From: Ectocarpus siliculosus
Taxonomy: Eukaryota > Sar > Phaeophyceae > Ectocarpales > Ectocarpaceae
Direction: 5' to 3'
Length of the DNA: 21,752 nucleotides
Assembly: GCA_000310025.1 (NCBI GenBank)
Contig: FN649003.1
Location: forward strand, 1,585-23,336
Position numbers and translations under genes: made by a program. The notes below the pieces were generated by a model. That model made no database searches. It worked only from the letters and a program-made list of their open reading frames with translations, and was not told where the DNA came from. Positions 10,312-21,600 of the stretch are shown piece by piece; positions within the stretch are counted from its first letter, which is position 1, and each line of letters begins with the position of its first letter.

Positions 10312-10492
10312 CTTTCTTTTTTTTTTTGCGGCCTTCGATTTCTTGTTACACAGAGCCTCCACAGGCGTGAGCACGGGGACCCTGCTCTCCCTCGCGTGCG
10401 CGTCCGGCGTCTTCGCCGTGGGTGTTGGTTTCGTTGCTGGCTACAAGGCGTCTCCGTCGTTCGCGTACATGCGAATCCCGTCGCTTTCGTGA
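8368..10492 (+). CDS. Predicted small type I membrane protein, two exons, unknown family
   Basis: Exon 1 is 8368-8711, with donor GTGAGG at 8712; exon 2 is 10354-10492, after a pyrimidine-rich tract and TTACACAG. The junction splits one Gly codon (GG|A) and keeps frame, giving 483 nt and 160 aa with TGA at 10490-10492. Residues 1-22 look like a signal peptide: basic MGFAKRR, then a hydrophobic core AAVMGLLVAGLAF. The central part is acidic and hydrophilic with Cys67, Cys72 and Cys87, which could form disulphides outside the cytosol. Exon 2 encodes a hydrophobic helix, about 123-143 (GTLLSLACASGVFAVGVGFV), and a short tail ending RIPSLS. I recognise no family. If intron 1 is not spliced, the frame stops at 8715 after 115 aa and loses the helix. 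The 1.64-kb intron shows no further exon I can support. The start at 8368 is preferred over 8212 because it gives a clean signal peptide. Confidence 0.55.
10271..10311 (+). repeat. GTCT microsatellite just upstream of a splice acceptor
   Basis: About ten GTCT units run from 10271 to 10311, followed by a T-rich tract, and the acceptor of the membrane-protein gene's last exon lies 40 bases further on. The tract therefore forms part of the pyrimidine-rich region of that intron end. Confidence 0.85.
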
Positions 10493-10541
10493 AAGTTCGG
10501 TTTGTGAGTCGCCATCAGCGTCAAGTTTACAGGGGTTCAGT

Positions 10542-10701
10542 GGGGGAGGGCGCGCGGGGGGGGGGGAAGGTGCTCTTCAGCAGCTGGCAGGGGAGGCGTG
10601 TTGGAAGCGGCGGCCCCCAAGATAGGGGTGGGGGGTGGGGCGTGGCGAAGGAGGAGATTCGAGGTGCCGCGGAGAGGGCGAAGGGGTGGGGGGGGTGGGG
10701 G
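10542..10701 (+). repeat. G-rich tracts with quadruplex potential
   Basis: Three clusters on the plus strand: 10542-10566 (runs of 5, 3 and 11 G), 10625-10640 (4, 6, 4) and 10683-10701 (4, 8, 5). The first and third satisfy the four-run G3+ loop 1-7 pattern. They begin 50 bases after the stop codon of the plus-strand membrane-protein gene, so they probably lie in its 3' UTR in sense orientation. Confidence 0.6.
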
Positions 10702-12353
10702 ATACTGCATCATACAGCACCAGCACACGGCTAGAAAGAGAGGAAACACGGATACGCGGCGGAACCTCGGTGTGTGACGTGCAGAGCAACACCAGCCTAG
10801 TTCCTGTTGAAAGGAAAACGAGAATGAAACAGAGAAAGGCGGTGCTGGAGGGCTGGGTGCGCAAAGGGCGGGGGTGACCTTGGAGTGTGGCAGGAGCAGC
10901 GGTGACGAGCGGGAACGAGTGGCGTGGGGATGGGGTCGCTTGAGCACAGTCTGCGGGGACGGGCGTCGTTTGGCTGCTCTTGTTTGTATTTGTGTTGGGA
11001 GTTAGGGTGTGATTTGTAATAGATTTCGCTACGGGGCACTTATGCCCTTGCCATGAGCCGGGCGTGCCTCACCCCCCTCCACGCCTTCGTCGTCAAAGGA
11101 TCGAGAGGCAGATTATTTCTCATTTTTGTAACGTTCCATTATCTGTATGCGTATAACTCGTCTTCGCTTGATGCTCTATGTACGCGGAGAGAGTTTTTTT
11201 TGCTGTGTGGCTCCTAGCAATCGCGCGCGAACCCAGGGTTGGGTGTACAGTTGTGTTTTCCCTTCTTTTGGTGACCCGGTGTGATCGTGTGATCCGGGTT
11301 GTACGTGTTTTTGTCTTGCGGCACGAGTCACATGAAACATCTGTCGTTTCAGTCTCCTCCCTCCGTTGTATGCGACATATATCTACCACGTCGTTCCGTG
11401 TTTTCTTTTTTTCGCGAGCTACTCATCGTGCCTGAGCCGTGTGTGTTTTTTTATTTTCGTTCCCACTCCCTTCGGGTGTGTCATTTGCTTTCTCCCCGTT
11501 TCTCCTTCGGCCGCGTCGTTTTTGACTACGCTCTCCCATGGTGTTGTCACGAAGACACCCAAAAGCCTCGCGTTTGTGCTCTGGCAGGAAAACTCACACC
11601 TGACAGGCATAGCTTTTGAATCAACGCGGCGCAAAGGGCTGGTAGACTATACTCGTCGTTGCCTGCTGTCTTGCTTGACTGCGTCATGTTAAACGCGATG
11701 CATCCCTTTCAAGACGGAACAAGCATCGTACGGCGGGGTTTCCAAATGGGAAATGCCTCTTCCCGAAACTCCGAAGCCTTTCCAGGCAGAGATTCGCGTG
11801 CTGTTTTGCGGTTTTCTCTCGGTTTCCCGAAATCGCTGCTGAACGTCCCTTTCCCCGCATAATAAAAAGCCTCGCGCAACCTACACAGCAGCCATCATGC
11901 TGTCAACCGCGATGCCGACAATGGCGTACATACCCCGCCACACCCTGTACTTGCGTGCAGATACATAACGCCCAACTACTACAATCTGCATGGCGCCGTT
12001 CTTAGTCCTCAGAGGAACGAATAACCCCGGCCTAGGCCAACATTGGAGGTTCTTGGGTGCGACGGTAACTAACTGTACATGTACGGGATCTTCTTTTGCA
12101 AGGCCGGCGCCCGTTTCTGTTGGCCATGGGGACGCTACAACAGTACTGCAGTTCCGACATTTTTCCCCTCGTGTTTGGAGTTTGATTCTTCGAACATAGC
12201 CTAGCACGGCGTAATCCAGTCCCCTGGAGGGCCAAAGCCGTAGCCATTAAAACGGCCGTTATTTTTGTGGTAGGCACAGGCAGGTGCTACTACTTACAGC
12301 AAGTGAGTCTTTCTCTATCTTGCTTGCTCGGTTTCTTCCTTCCCTTTTCGCGT

Positions 12354-12435
12354 CTGGTCCACCCGGAAGAATCAAGAAGACTCGGGAGAGCAAGCTTGTC
12401 CACCCCGAAGAATCAAAAAGACTCGGAAGAGCAAG
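12354..12435. repeat. 41-bp tandem duplication
   Basis: Units 12354-12394 and 12395-12435 differ at about 4 of 41 bases; each ends GAGCAAG. The phrase GCAAGTGAGT occurs both before the duplication (about 12299) and at its end. Confidence 0.8.
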
Positions 12436-13358
12436 TGAGTAGTGCGAAAAAAGACGCGCCATGTCGGTGCCACTGTGCTGGCCCGCATACTTTTGAGCAA
12501 GGCGCAAGAGTGTCATTGTTATACTAGACTATAGGTATTCTGTGGGTAAGTGCGCTTATTACAACGCAGGTACATGCGCACCCACTTAGGTACATGCCCT
12601 GTTCAACACAACCGACCAAAAATAGCCCCCCAACAGCTGTTGACTACGTACTACTGTTGGAGCCGGGCACGCGCCCTGCCCTGTAAATTCTCATATTTTT
12701 CGTTGTTTGCCGCCTGCGTTGCGTATCCTACGTGTGAGGGTGTTCTTGCTTGCGCATGCATAAACTGCGGTAGCCAGGCCTGGACATGTGCAACCAACTG
12801 TGTACACGAAGTGCCTCGGGTCTCGGTCGACGCAACATACTCGAAAATCAGCTATTTAGCTTCTCCTTGTGCGCATGCATGCCCAGAGAGCCCTACTGTA
12901 GTCAGGAGGCAGCCCCGTGGAATCGAAGCCCGGGAGCGGAGGTGATGAGTGGGAGAGGTGACCACAACATTATAAAAATAAAAATACACTTCATATATTT
13001 GTGAGAAGACCAAGACAGACCGAGAGAGACGGAAGAGGGTACGGCCAGAGCAGCAACAACAGGCTACAAGCCCCATCAAGCAGTCGACACCAACAAACAG
13101 ATGTGCTCACTATTCGATAATACTTGGCCAATGAGACGATGAGGGCAAAGGGCAAACGCGGAGCAGAAACTACACACATAGCAAGGAAACATGAAAAAAA
13201 CTGTACGCATCAAACACCACACCCTTTTTTGTCTCGACGCTTGCCACGCAATGCCTACAGCAGTAGGTAGGTGGACGCCCGGGGTTGAATCCATGCCGAA
13301 GACATTTTGAGTGAGAGGTACTGTATCTCGCTTGCCTCGTATACACTCCCTCCCTCCC

Positions 13359-13580
13359 AAATATCGCTCCATCTCTCTCTCGGCAGACTTTCCCGCCCAA
13401 CTCGTTCCAGAGACAAAGCAGTTGATATACCGTAGGATACTTTGCGTGGAGCTGCAATTAAGAAACCAAACATATCTCTCCATCTCTCTCTCGACAGACA
13501 TAACCGCCCAACTCGTTCCAGAGATGAAGCAGTTGATATGCCGTAGGATCCATGCGTGTGGTGCTGCAAAAAAGAAACCA
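13359..13580. repeat. 111-bp tandem duplication
   Basis: Two copies in direct order with a period of 111 bp, for example CCATCTCTCTCTCG at 13369 and 13480. Shared blocks include CCGCCCAACTCGTTCCAGAG and AAGCAGTTGATAT. The copies differ at scattered sites. On the minus strand both copies lie within one open frame of 186 codons, which explains internal repetition of its translation without implying a gene. Confidence 0.85.
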
Positions 13581-14815
13581 AATACTAGAATAAGACGGAC
13601 GTGGTGATGGTAGGTCCGTTGGTCCACGCACCACACACCCGTCCACCGACATCACTTCAAGAGTGCGCGTGGGGATACACACACAAAAAAAAAAACACAG
13701 ACGTGATGGAAAGAAAGAAAACACACACACCAACGGACGAGTCCTTACCGCAGGACCAAGAAAGCGCGGGTTGATCTCGAATCTCAGCAAAGCCCAAACG
13801 ACACTCACTGCTGCTGCAGCGGAACCGTTGAGAAGGGGTGGGGGGGGGGGAGGTTCTAACACCAACGGTACTCGCAGTCCGGCTCCTACTACGAAAAGGC
13901 AGGACACCCGCGCCCTACATATCCATCCACCCCATTGCGAAGGAAACGCCGAAACTACCAACATGAATAATCAACCGTCCTTTGTTAGGCTGACGTGGGG
14001 AACAACGCCTCAGCCCGCCTTGCTCAGAATAACCTATCGGCTGCATCCACCCCCTTCGCCCAAACACAAACACACATTCCTCGAAAAGCTCTAGGTTGGT
14101 ACCGCACTTGCCTCGTCAAGGCCAACGTCGCACCATGCGGGATAACGCAGGGACAACAACGAACGGCGTCTGTCTACAACAGACAAGAGCTGCGGACCAC
14201 GCGACACCCACAGAACAACATCGATTGAGAATGCGTCATCCATCGTCTAATGAGGTGCCTGACGACTACCACACACGCGCCCAATGTAGCTACCCGTCGC
14301 ATCTACATGTCTCCGTTCCTGGAAACAGAACCCGAATCCCTACACGTGCGCCGAAACGGCACCTATCGCGCCGCCTTCGAATTCGCCCGTGTCCATCCCC
14401 CCTGCCCGCGCGTGCGCTGTACCACAAACACATACCACCACATTTTGCAAGAAAAATCCAGCATCATAGCAGCCCGCTTCGCCGCACACCCAACAATCTC
14501 AAGCCAACTAATTGGTTAGCCCAACCAACCGCCGAGGGAAATACGGCGCCAAGGGACGCCTCGCAGGGAAAGGCACCGGCATGCACACACTAGCCCGTCG
14601 CTTGAAGGGGGCGCCCCGATGGTAGGTCGCAACAAAGAAACACACCCACCCTCTCACGCCTGACAACAGCAACACTCGATATCTCGCCAAGAGCTTCTAC
14701 GGGTCGCGCTTCTCTGACGCGCAGACCACCACGGCCAACGTCAAGACGGAATCGAATCGGGGCACAACGCGGCGGCAGCGCACACACCCCACAACACTCT
14801 TTGAGCATCAGAAAA

Positions 14816-14879
14816 CCACCATATCATATTTTGAGGCTCCAAGCGCACCACGATATCATATTTTGCGGTTCCAAGTGCA
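14816..14879. repeat. 32-bp tandem duplication
   Basis: CCACCATATCATATTTTG and CCACGATATCATATTTTG recur 32 bases apart, each followed by a GGCTCCAAGCGC / GGTTCCAAGTGC variant. Confidence 0.75.
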
Positions 14880-15691
14880 TTGTGCGTGCTGTCGTAAAAC
14901 CTAGCCCCTGTTTCCCTGCAACCATGCCGCAAGCAACGCGGTATGCACCAACTCAAGCAACACACTCTTCGACCGGCCAGCGAGAACATTCTGCCTCCCG
15001 TGCGGTCCGACGGACTTTCTCTCCACAGAATAATAATAAAAAAAAGAAGGCACGTCAGCCGTCACCCTCCCCTTGGCATTCGCACCTCGAGACAAAATAA
15101 ACACTACGGTATGTACACCGGCCAAGACATGGGTCCCTCCCTTGGAAGAAGTCACAGCACGCCGCACCTCGTCCACACAAAAAAACGCACGCTATTGTAG
15201 TTCGCGCGCGAACATTTCCGCGCGGCCAAGCGATACCCACCCACCCCTTTTCTAAATCGCGAACCTCCCCCTATCCTAAGGGGCGCACGGGAGCCAAGAG
15301 CAGCGCGCGGCCGTACAGAAATAGCAAAACAAAAACAAAATCATGTAGCAAAAAAAAATCACTCGTAAAAAAAACGAATACAGCAAACTATCTCATCATC
15401 GACTCTTTTCGAAATTTCACGTAATCCACACCACCATGCACAAATTGAGCCTCACTAGAAAGACCGGGCGCCACAAGCAACGTTTAGAACCCGCACACCA
15501 CACTATCAATCAACAAAGAAACACCCCTAGCCGAAAGGGCGGAGAAAAAAAATAATAATAAACAACAAAGGAGAAAGAGGCAACAGACCCGCTCTTCGAG
15601 GAAGCAGCCGTTGTTCCTTAACTCAGGGCGACGATTCCTTCGAGATCGCCTGCCCATTCCCAAATCCACCAGTTGGGGTTTACAGTAGTCG

Positions 15692-18600
15692 TCATGTGGA
15701 CGTGTCCATCCCCTCCAACCCGGCGTTTGCGCCTTCTTCCTGTCTCGCTGGGGGTGCCGCAGATGGGACGGCGCTGCTGCCTCCCGGCCCGGGAACGATC
15801 TGAGGAGAAGAAAGCACGCCGGCGAAGATCGGAAGGGGCCGGGAGAGATTCTCACTGAAATAGTGGCTAGTGATGCCGCTTGTAAGCTCCCAACGGGGGA
15901 GCACGGCTAAACATAAGCAAGAATACAACCACCACCAACAACAACGAGCACATTGGATAAGCCGGAGCAGTGAGCGACTACCACGCAAATTTCTGGTACA
16001 TCGTTGAAACCGCTACTTACTGTTTGTGTTTTGCCCACTTCGGCTGAAAGCAGTGCTGGCTCCGTACACTGGTACTTTGTATCATACGGTGGTTGCAGCG
16101 GCCATTACTTTCGAGGCTTTCCCGCGGTACCGCGGTACTGACCCGTAGATTTTTTTTTTATTGTTCCTTGGCCGACCGATTGGCACGGAGGAAAATTGCG
16201 ACGGAGGCGACTTGACGCACGCACTCGCGCGCGGGACCATACCCGTCGGGAGGCTCCGCGGACTAGAAGGAAAGCATCTTAATTTTCAATTGCCCCGCTT
16301 TTTTGAGACGTGTGGCGTGTTTTCATTGGGAAGCCGGTAACTATAGCGTGTTCGATGCTAATAAAGAGAATGATGACACACACACGCTCAATGGAATCCG
16401 AGAGCATGGTCTTCGCGACATATTACACTGACGTCCGTTCATTGGTCAACCCATTGGCGCGGTCCACGCCACAGCAATAACGACACACGCACACACACAC
16501 CTCCATGGTCATTATTAATAGAAGTGTTTCCCGTTTGTTATCCCGCTACAAGACTCGCGTATGTTCACTCGCGAATGTTCATTGGTCAGCCAATTGTCGC
16601 GGTCGACGCCGAAAATAAAGACACACACATACACCATGGTCTTTAGAAGCGCACTGTGTTTTTACCTGCTAAACTGACGTATTTTCATCGGTTCAGCCGG
16701 ATAGCGTGGTCCATACTAACAAGAAAGGCACACACACGTCTCTTCAATGGCCAGCCGGTTAGCGCGCCGTCGATACCAACAATAAACACACACACACACA
16801 CGCCCATACGTCGATGCTTGTCAAGACAACACACAACCACCCACACCTTCGACACGGCGGCCCTCTTGTGAAGCTGGGCCAGAGTCATGAGCGAGTGAGC
16901 GGCGTGCTTCCGCCCCGCCGAGGGCGACCCCCCACCCCCGCCGCCCCTCCCGGGGCGCCCCCTGGCTCCGCCACTGCTCTCGCTCGCGCTTCGGCGGTGG
17001 GAAGGCCTGCTTCGCTCGAGGGCGGCCGTCGACATCTGCTTGCTCTGCGCGCTCAGCATCTTGAGTTGGTTGATCACCTGGGCGGGGAGGCCGGTGGAGG
17101 AGGGGCGAGGGTCTGGTTCAATCGTAAGGGTGTTTCAGGAAGAGCTCCACCGAGCCATAGGGGGGGGGGGTACTCTTATGTGTTGCGTGCCTTAGCGGTT
17201 AGACCATTGACCACGCGTCCTACGCGTCCTCGAGAGGACGGAGCTCTGTTCCCACAGGATCGATCACAGATGGCCAATCGTTCCTTCCTACTTTGCCAAG
17301 GGCGGCTCAAAAATGCCTTCCTTATCCCGCCGCTCCAACCTACTTCCTATGCCCCAGTGCAGCCAACGTCAAAGGCGCCTACCCGGCGTCAGGCATTGCG
17401 CCCCACACCGAAAAAAAGTATACCCCATTTTGTACCTAAACACGCGGGGTATACCCCATTTTGCCCCAAAAAGGTTTCAGCCACGACCTTGACATGTCCC
17501 AGTGTGGGATACTCACTCTTCATGTTATGGATGCCATCATCACGCCCCCCCCCCCCCTCCCGAAAACCTTTCTCATCTCTCTACTCAGCTGCTCTAAGCC
17601 GAGCATATCGGTCTAAGCGACGCGAACTGCCCTCCCCCCTCCAAGCTGTATGACAAAATCCAGGAGGTTTTTACACCTACGCTGCTGGAATATTGAATGT
17701 TCAGTAGTCAGTATTGGTTCTGCTGTGAGCTACTATACAATAGTCTCAAGTCATAGGAATCCAGTAACTATTACAGTACTGGAATAGTCTTCGGTAAATT
17801 GTATTGAGTGACCGGATTATTGTACACACCCATCGGGTTATATCATAGCCATAAGCTATACTTTCATGTTTAGATATCCAAAAGGATATTCTAGGATATT
17901 GGGATACATCGGACTATCCGATTATGGGTTGATTAGCAATAGCCCGAGTGTGACCTTTTCCCGTTACAGGCCAGAGGGCTCACCCCTGTGGTGTTCACCT
18001 CCCACCTGCTCACTCCTCATCTGTCTCTACCCTTCGGCCACAAAAGCGCCAATCCCAACCATCTTTTGTTTCATCCTATATCCAAGAGACTTCACGATAT
18101 CTCTGTGAGCCTCTGCACCTACATACACAGTGTTCAGTGCCAGGGATACAACCTACACAGGTTTATTTACATCCCAACATACGTGGAACGGCAAAACAGG
18201 CCCACGGTACATACCTGGGAACAGAGAGACATGAACCCGAACGGGTCCCCTTCCAGCTTCTGGAAATCCAGCAAGTATATCTGGTTCTGGACCTGCCGAG
18301 ATCGGGACACACACGGGGGGCGGAACACACCAAGCACAGACGCCGCAGGCGCGGCACGCGAGAGACGGGTGAGAAAATTCGTGAGCGCCGGCGTCGCGGG
18401 GCGGGGAATAGGACGAAGCCGTGCCGAGCATACCCGAGACCAAACAGGTTTTCAGGAAACATATTGTACATACAGTACCCTTAAAGATAAAAGTACCCAT
18501 TCAAGGCATAACCACAGTCGTTTGTCAAAACGCCGCCGAGAGAAAGGGTGGCGGAGCACGACCAACAGGTTGGTTGGTGTTGGTAATCTGGAGAGGTCGG

Positions 18601-21600
18601 GATAGCCAAAGGAGATAAATATCTCTTATCCGTGGCGGGGTTCAGCCGGCGTCAGACTGACCGCGCGAACATGATCGCACGCCCTTTCCCACGACTTGGA
18701 GGAGGGGCCAGCCCTGCGAAGACACATTTACGACTGCTTCAACACTCACAACACCGCCCACCGCCGCTCTCAAGCGACACTTACTCCGCGACACACGAAA
18801 AAACAGGCAACAAAAACAAAAAACACGGACCCCTATCCCGGTCCGACCGACCGCCTTTCCCTCACCTTGTACAGCGTCAAGCAGACCTTGATGACGAAGT
18901 CTGGCTTCAGGAACGGGTTGCTCGTGGCCCCGCCGAGCGACCCGGGAGCAGAAGAAGCAGCAGTAGCAGCAGTGGCAAAAACACCACCCCCGCCGCAGCT
19001 CTTCTCCGTAGCCCGTGCGCCGCCGGCCAACGCGCTGCCGCCGCCCCCCGCCCGGAGCCCGCTCCTCCACGGCCCACCGTTTCTCCGTCCATCACCGGAT
19101 GCTGGTGATGGCGGGCTTGTTGTCGCCGGTGCGTCCGTAGGAGACGCGGCCTTCCAGCCACCGCCCGCCGCTACCCCTTTCGCAGTGCTACTGCTGTTGG
19201 TCCTGTCTACCCCGGGCGAGAACGCCGGCGTGAAAGACAGCACCGCCGGCCCCGACGGCATGGAAACATCGCCGTCAACATCCCCGTCACCGCGGTTGCC
19301 GCCCCAGCCCTCTTCGCACCGTGCGCCCGCGGCCGCGCCGTGGCGTGGCGGCGGTCTAGCTTGGCACTGCCGCTCCGCCGCCGCCGCTGCCGCGGCCTGC
19401 CGAGTGCGCGGGCTCTTCGCCCTCACCGTTGTCGTCGGCGCCGCCGCCACCCCGTCCTCTGCCGCCGCTCGCCCAAGCGACGCCGCCTTGTTCGCCGCCG
19501 CTCTTGGGTCCTGGTTTTCGTTCCCGTCCATAGCGTCGTCGTCCTCGTCGCCGTCGCCTCCCACGGCCGCCGGAGCAGCAATAGCGGTAGCGTCTTCTCC
19601 ATCGCCGCCGCCGCCGCCACCGCCGCCGCCACCCGCCGCCGCCGTTTCCAGCGACGCCTCTGTACTTCCCGGCGCAGCACGGTCACCGTCGCTCTCCCCC
19701 GTCGCAGCGGGACCATTGCTCACGGAGCCGCCGCCGCCGCCGCCGCAAAGCTCCGAAGGCGAGCCATCACCCCTGCCGCCATCTCCCCGCTGCTCCAGGG
19801 GCTGCTGCTTCGAGTCCCCAGTAACGCCGCCGCCGCCGCCGCCGCCGGCACGCCGCGCCGCCGCCGCACCGCGTACGGAGGAAGTCGGGCTGGCGAGCGC
19901 GGGCGTGGAGCACGCCGAGTCCACCACCTCGGGGACCCGCTCCAAGAGCGCGGTGAACGGGTTCACGCCTCCGCCGCCGTTCACGAGGAGGCCGCTAGGC
20001 GACGCCGACGCCGCGGAAAGCTTGTCCTTGAGGCTGGGGCAAGAGGTCGACACCGAGAGGAAGGGGGCCTTGTTCGGCGGCGTCGGGGTGTTCGGTTTCC
20101 ACCGGCAGTGGATCTGGGGGCGGGGTTGGGGTTGGAGAGAGCGTGCACAACGGGGGGAGGCACCAGACGCATGAGCAAGGTGGATTCTTCAAGAACAGCG
20201 GGGACGTCGGCCACATCAGGACGAAGACTACGCTTCCTAGAACCTTCGACCTGGGGATGCGGGGCCACGTGCTTCGTCGCCTGGGTTTCCTCAACAAACC
20301 AGGCCCTTCCGCGATGGTAAGAAATCGAGGGTCTGAGTCCACCATCACAGAAGGGGGGTGGGGGGGAGCAGTGAAATACTGCTTCACGTCCAACGAGCTC
20401 CGACAGGGCAATCACGGCAAAGTATTGAGCGCTTATTTTTGTTAGAAAGTATACATAACCTCACAGACAGGCCACCCGTTCGAGATAATACCATAGTCGC
20501 TTTCCCACCAGCAGCATGCCCATGGCTTCAAGGTCAAGCCCACCACCAAAAAAATCCACGGCAAACACGGGCGGTACAACGCTTCCGAGATGCACTTAGA
20601 GCCCTGGGTTCGTGATGGCAAGGACGGGATAAAAGGAAAAAAAAAAACGCTCGGGCTTATGTACAAGGAAAGCAACCGGCCCCACCTTGTATGAGGAGAT
20701 CACCCGCCAGTCACAGCCGAGGTGGATGAGTGCGCGATACACCTGCGACGCGATGACGATAACCACAGGGCGAGCGCGCGCACACGTCGGCAAAAATAAA
20801 AAAAGGTGCGACTTCAGCGGCTATGACCAAATCATGCATCGGTGGTGGAAATCGTATGTTGTTGGTGTCGTTTGCTCGTTCACACACAAACACCCATCGA
20901 GGGTGAGATAACAAAAAGCAACAACAGAGTAGACCCCCCCGCCCCCTGGTCTTCAAGAAGCGGCAGAAGCAGAGGCAACAATACCGGACAATTCCACCAC
21001 AGCAACAGCCCGGCGGGACGAGACCAACAGCTAATCCGAGGGGGGTACGTGACGTCACACCACACCCAGCAAACAAAAAAAAAACAAAGAAAAATAGCAC
21101 GGAGAAATACCGAGACACTCGTCGCGTCCCGAACACCACCCGAAACAGCATCAACAAACTACCGTTTGCCCACAACACATAAAACAAAACAAACACACAC
21201 ACCGAAAGTTAAGGAAAATAAGGAAAAATAATTACACACACAGAAAGACTACCCATTCGAGATATATACCCACAGTGGAACGGGATGTGGAAATCGATTG
21301 AAACCCCATCCCCTCTCCTCCAAACCCACCTCGGTCATGACGTGCGCCGCCTCCTTCCTGGACTGGATGCCCAGGTACCACCGTCTTCGCTTACCCGCAC
21401 CGCCCGACGAGCTACCCCCCGCCCCCACCTTCGCGGGCTTCGCGGGCTTCGCGGGCTTCACGAGGGACGAGGTGGAATCTCTCCTGCCCGTCGCCGGCCT
21501 AGCAGCTGCAGCAGCAGCAGCAGCGGCAGCAGCAGACGCGCTGCTCCCCGGCTTCTCGGACTGCGACCGCGAGGTTAGCACCAAGGGCGGCGGCGCGGGT

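Larger units (their letters stand above)
10493..15691. other. About 5.2 kb without a supported gene
   Basis: It lies between two converging genes, so it should hold both 3' UTRs. Contents seen: G-rich tracts at 10542-10701, an AATAAA at 11861-11866 far downstream of the membrane-protein stop, tandem duplications at 12354-12435, 13359-13580 and 14816-14879, and an A-rich stretch at about 15310-15420. Open frames of 60-186 codons occur on both strands. None has a paired donor and acceptor joining it to another frame, and none gives a protein I recognise. The plus strand of 13900-15300 is unusually rich in CA/CCA, which keeps frames open without selection. Confidence 0.5.

Noticed and set aside
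11881-12207. Minus-strand open frame of 108 codons ending MYAIVGIAVDSMMAAV
   Set aside because: No convincing start, upstream exon or family match. A last exon of an unseen gene is possible but unsupported.
14250-14519. Plus-strand frame with ETEPESLHVRRNGTYRAAFE
   Set aside because: It overlaps a longer frame in another phase, and CA-rich composition keeps several frames open; no splice partner was found.
17181-17275. tRNA-like string (TTAGCGGTTAGACC) suggesting a tRNA or tRNA-derived element
   Set aside because: No matching T-arm or acceptor stem could be folded, so there is no support for a tRNA.
16814-17653. Plus-strand open frame of 279 codons
   Set aside because: It covers the antisense of the SNF1 exon 17077-16847 and then intron sequence. 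The translation is Pro/Arg-rich with no family pattern.
18696-20174. Plus-strand open frame of 492 codons, and another of 326 codons at 19340-20320
   Set aside because: Both lie opposite the SNF1 exon 20113-18866. GC-rich triplet repeats lack stop words in several frames, and the minus-strand frame is fixed by KA1 sequence at both exon ends.
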